A DNA stretch of 64,000 nucleotides from Aurantibacter crassamenti (GTDB lineage Bacteria > Bacteroidota > Bacteroidia > Flavobacteriales > Flavobacteriaceae): positions 2,422,126 to 2,486,125 of the forward strand of contig NZ_JAFBGM010000001.1 of assembly GCF_016811105.1 (NCBI RefSeq). Direction: 5' to 3'. This document shows positions 63,377 to 64,000 of the stretch, piece by piece. Position numbers and translations under genes: made by a program. Below the pieces are notes generated by a model that was not told where the DNA came from, ran no database searches, and worked only from the letters and a program-made list of their open reading frames with translations. How positions within the stretch are numbered: position 1 is the stretch's first letter; each line of letters begins with the position of its first letter.

Positions 63377-64000
63377 ATGTTAAATGCCAAGATTTTAGTT
63401 GTAGACGACAACAAAAGTGTATTGAGTGCTCTTGAGATACTTTTGCAGTTTGAGTATCAAACCGTTGAAACAATTTCAAACCCTAATCAATTACCCTCAT
63501 TTAAAGATTTACCTGATTTTGACATAGTATTACTTGATATGAATTTTTCGGCTGGAGTTAATACAGGTAATGAAGGACTTTATTGGTTGCGAGAAATTAG
63601 AAAGAAAGCACCTGAGATATCTGTTATTATGATGACTGCATATGGTGCTGTTGATTTAGCTGTAAAAGCATTAAAAGAGGGAGCTGCTGATTTTGTGTTG
63701 AAACCATGGAACAATGATAAACTTTTGGCAACAGTTAAGTCGGCTTATGAATTGCGAAAATCACGTAAAGAGGTTAATAAGCTAAAACAGAAAGAGGATA
63801 ATCTTAAGCAAGTAATCAATCAGCAAAAGAATTATATTATTGGTAATTCTAAGGCTTTAAACACCGTATTGAAATTGGTTGGTAAGGTGGCTAAAACAGA
63901 TGTAAATGTTTTAGTAACTGGTGAGAACGGAACAGGAAAAGAATTGATAGCTAGAGAATTACATAATTTGTCATTGCGAAAAAACGAAGTTTTTATTGCA
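63377..64000 (+). CDS. Sigma-54-dependent response regulator, NtrC family (C-terminus beyond window)
   Basis: The first 208 codons are present. A receiver domain (residues 1-120) begins MLNAKILVVDDNKSVLSALE, with phospho-acceptor Asp54 in VLLDMNF, MMTAYG and the conserved Lys in FVLKPWN. A helical linker rich in Lys and Gln follows. The AAA+ domain begins IIGNSKALNTVL and shows Walker A TGENGTGKELIAREL, the form of sigma-54 activators. The GAFTGA loop and DNA-binding domain lie outside. The gene diverges from the TolC gene, across the region holding the sigma-54 promoter and dyads. A partner histidine kinase is expected downstream but not seen here. Confidence 0.95.
   Translation, partial: MLNAKILVVDDNKSVLSALEILLQFEYQTVETISNPNQLPSFKDLPDFDIVLLDMNFSAGVNTGNEGLYWLREIRKKAPEISVIMMTAYGAVDLAVKALKEGAADFVLKPWNNDKLLATVKSAYELRKSRKEVNKLKQKEDNLKQVINQQKNYIIGNSKALNTVLKLVGKVAKTDVNVLVTGENGTGKELIARELHNLSLRKNEVFIA

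Noticed and set aside
63178-63414. A 78-codon minus-strand open frame in the intergenic region between the TolC gene and the regulator.
   Set aside because: It overlaps the paired dyads and the start of the regulator gene, has an A+T-driven Phe/Leu/Ile/Asn composition and resembles no protein.
1-64000. CRISPR arrays, prophage, insertion sequences, integrase or attachment sites.
   Set aside because: No regularly spaced repeats, transposase, integrase or phage structural genes were recognised. The tRNA-Leu has no partial duplicate in the window.

Overview
The window is chromosomal DNA from a marine-type member of the Bacteroidota, most likely family Flavobacteriaceae. The evidence is low G+C, SusC/SusD outer-membrane pairs, TAnnTTTG-type promoter boxes in place of TATAAT, weak ribosome binding sites, a short DUF2795 protein, and RecQ, SecA and aconitase of flavobacterial type. 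No phage, insertion sequence or CRISPR array was seen. The genus was not determined.

Region 1 (1-25.9 kb) is mostly housekeeping. It holds the N-terminal part of SecA, a DUF2795 protein, a PduO-type cobalamin adenosyltransferase, a methyltransferase-like remnant, Uup, a DUF4105 protein, PssA, a DUF1801 protein, a kdsD-tatC-lptB cluster, a RecQ without the usual zinc cysteines, a DUF5686-like envelope protein, RluF, a VOC protein, a lipoprotein serine hydrolase, a three-gene PPIase/SurA/MoxR operon, aconitase, a thioredoxin-fold protein without catalytic cysteines, tRNA-Leu(GAG), and UxaC.

Region 2 (24.5-37.5 kb) looks like a small sugar-acquisition locus with no recognisable glycoside hydrolase or polysaccharide lyase. 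UxaC diverges from a four-gene operon: a double-DUF1080 protein, a Tat-type Gfo/Idh/MocA oxidoreductase, a DUF6807 lipoprotein and a single DUF1080 protein. A LacI-type regulator follows, then a convergent susC-susD pair. A dyad sharing the 11-mer TTCGTTAACGT lies upstream of both the DUF1080 operon and susC, which suggests one LacI regulon. The gene content fits oxidative (3-keto) glycoside cleavage in the periplasm, followed by uronate metabolism.

Region 3 (37.5-64 kb) is the most unusual part. It has eight roughly 800-residue duplicated MacB/FtsX-type ABC permeases, only two ATPases, one HlyD-type adaptor, one TolC-type outer-membrane protein, and the start of a sigma-54-dependent NtrC-family response regulator. 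The transporter genes form three leftward transcription units, interrupted by a rightward PepSY membrane protein gene. Each unit is preceded by a sigma-54-like -24/-12 element (TGGCAC or TGGCAT). Each also has a pair of TTTT..ACA/TGT..AAAA dyads about 20 bp apart, centred about 54-85 bp upstream of the -24 GG. The spacing is the same at two promoters and one helical turn shorter at the third. This predicts that the regulator at the right edge controls the whole permease array.
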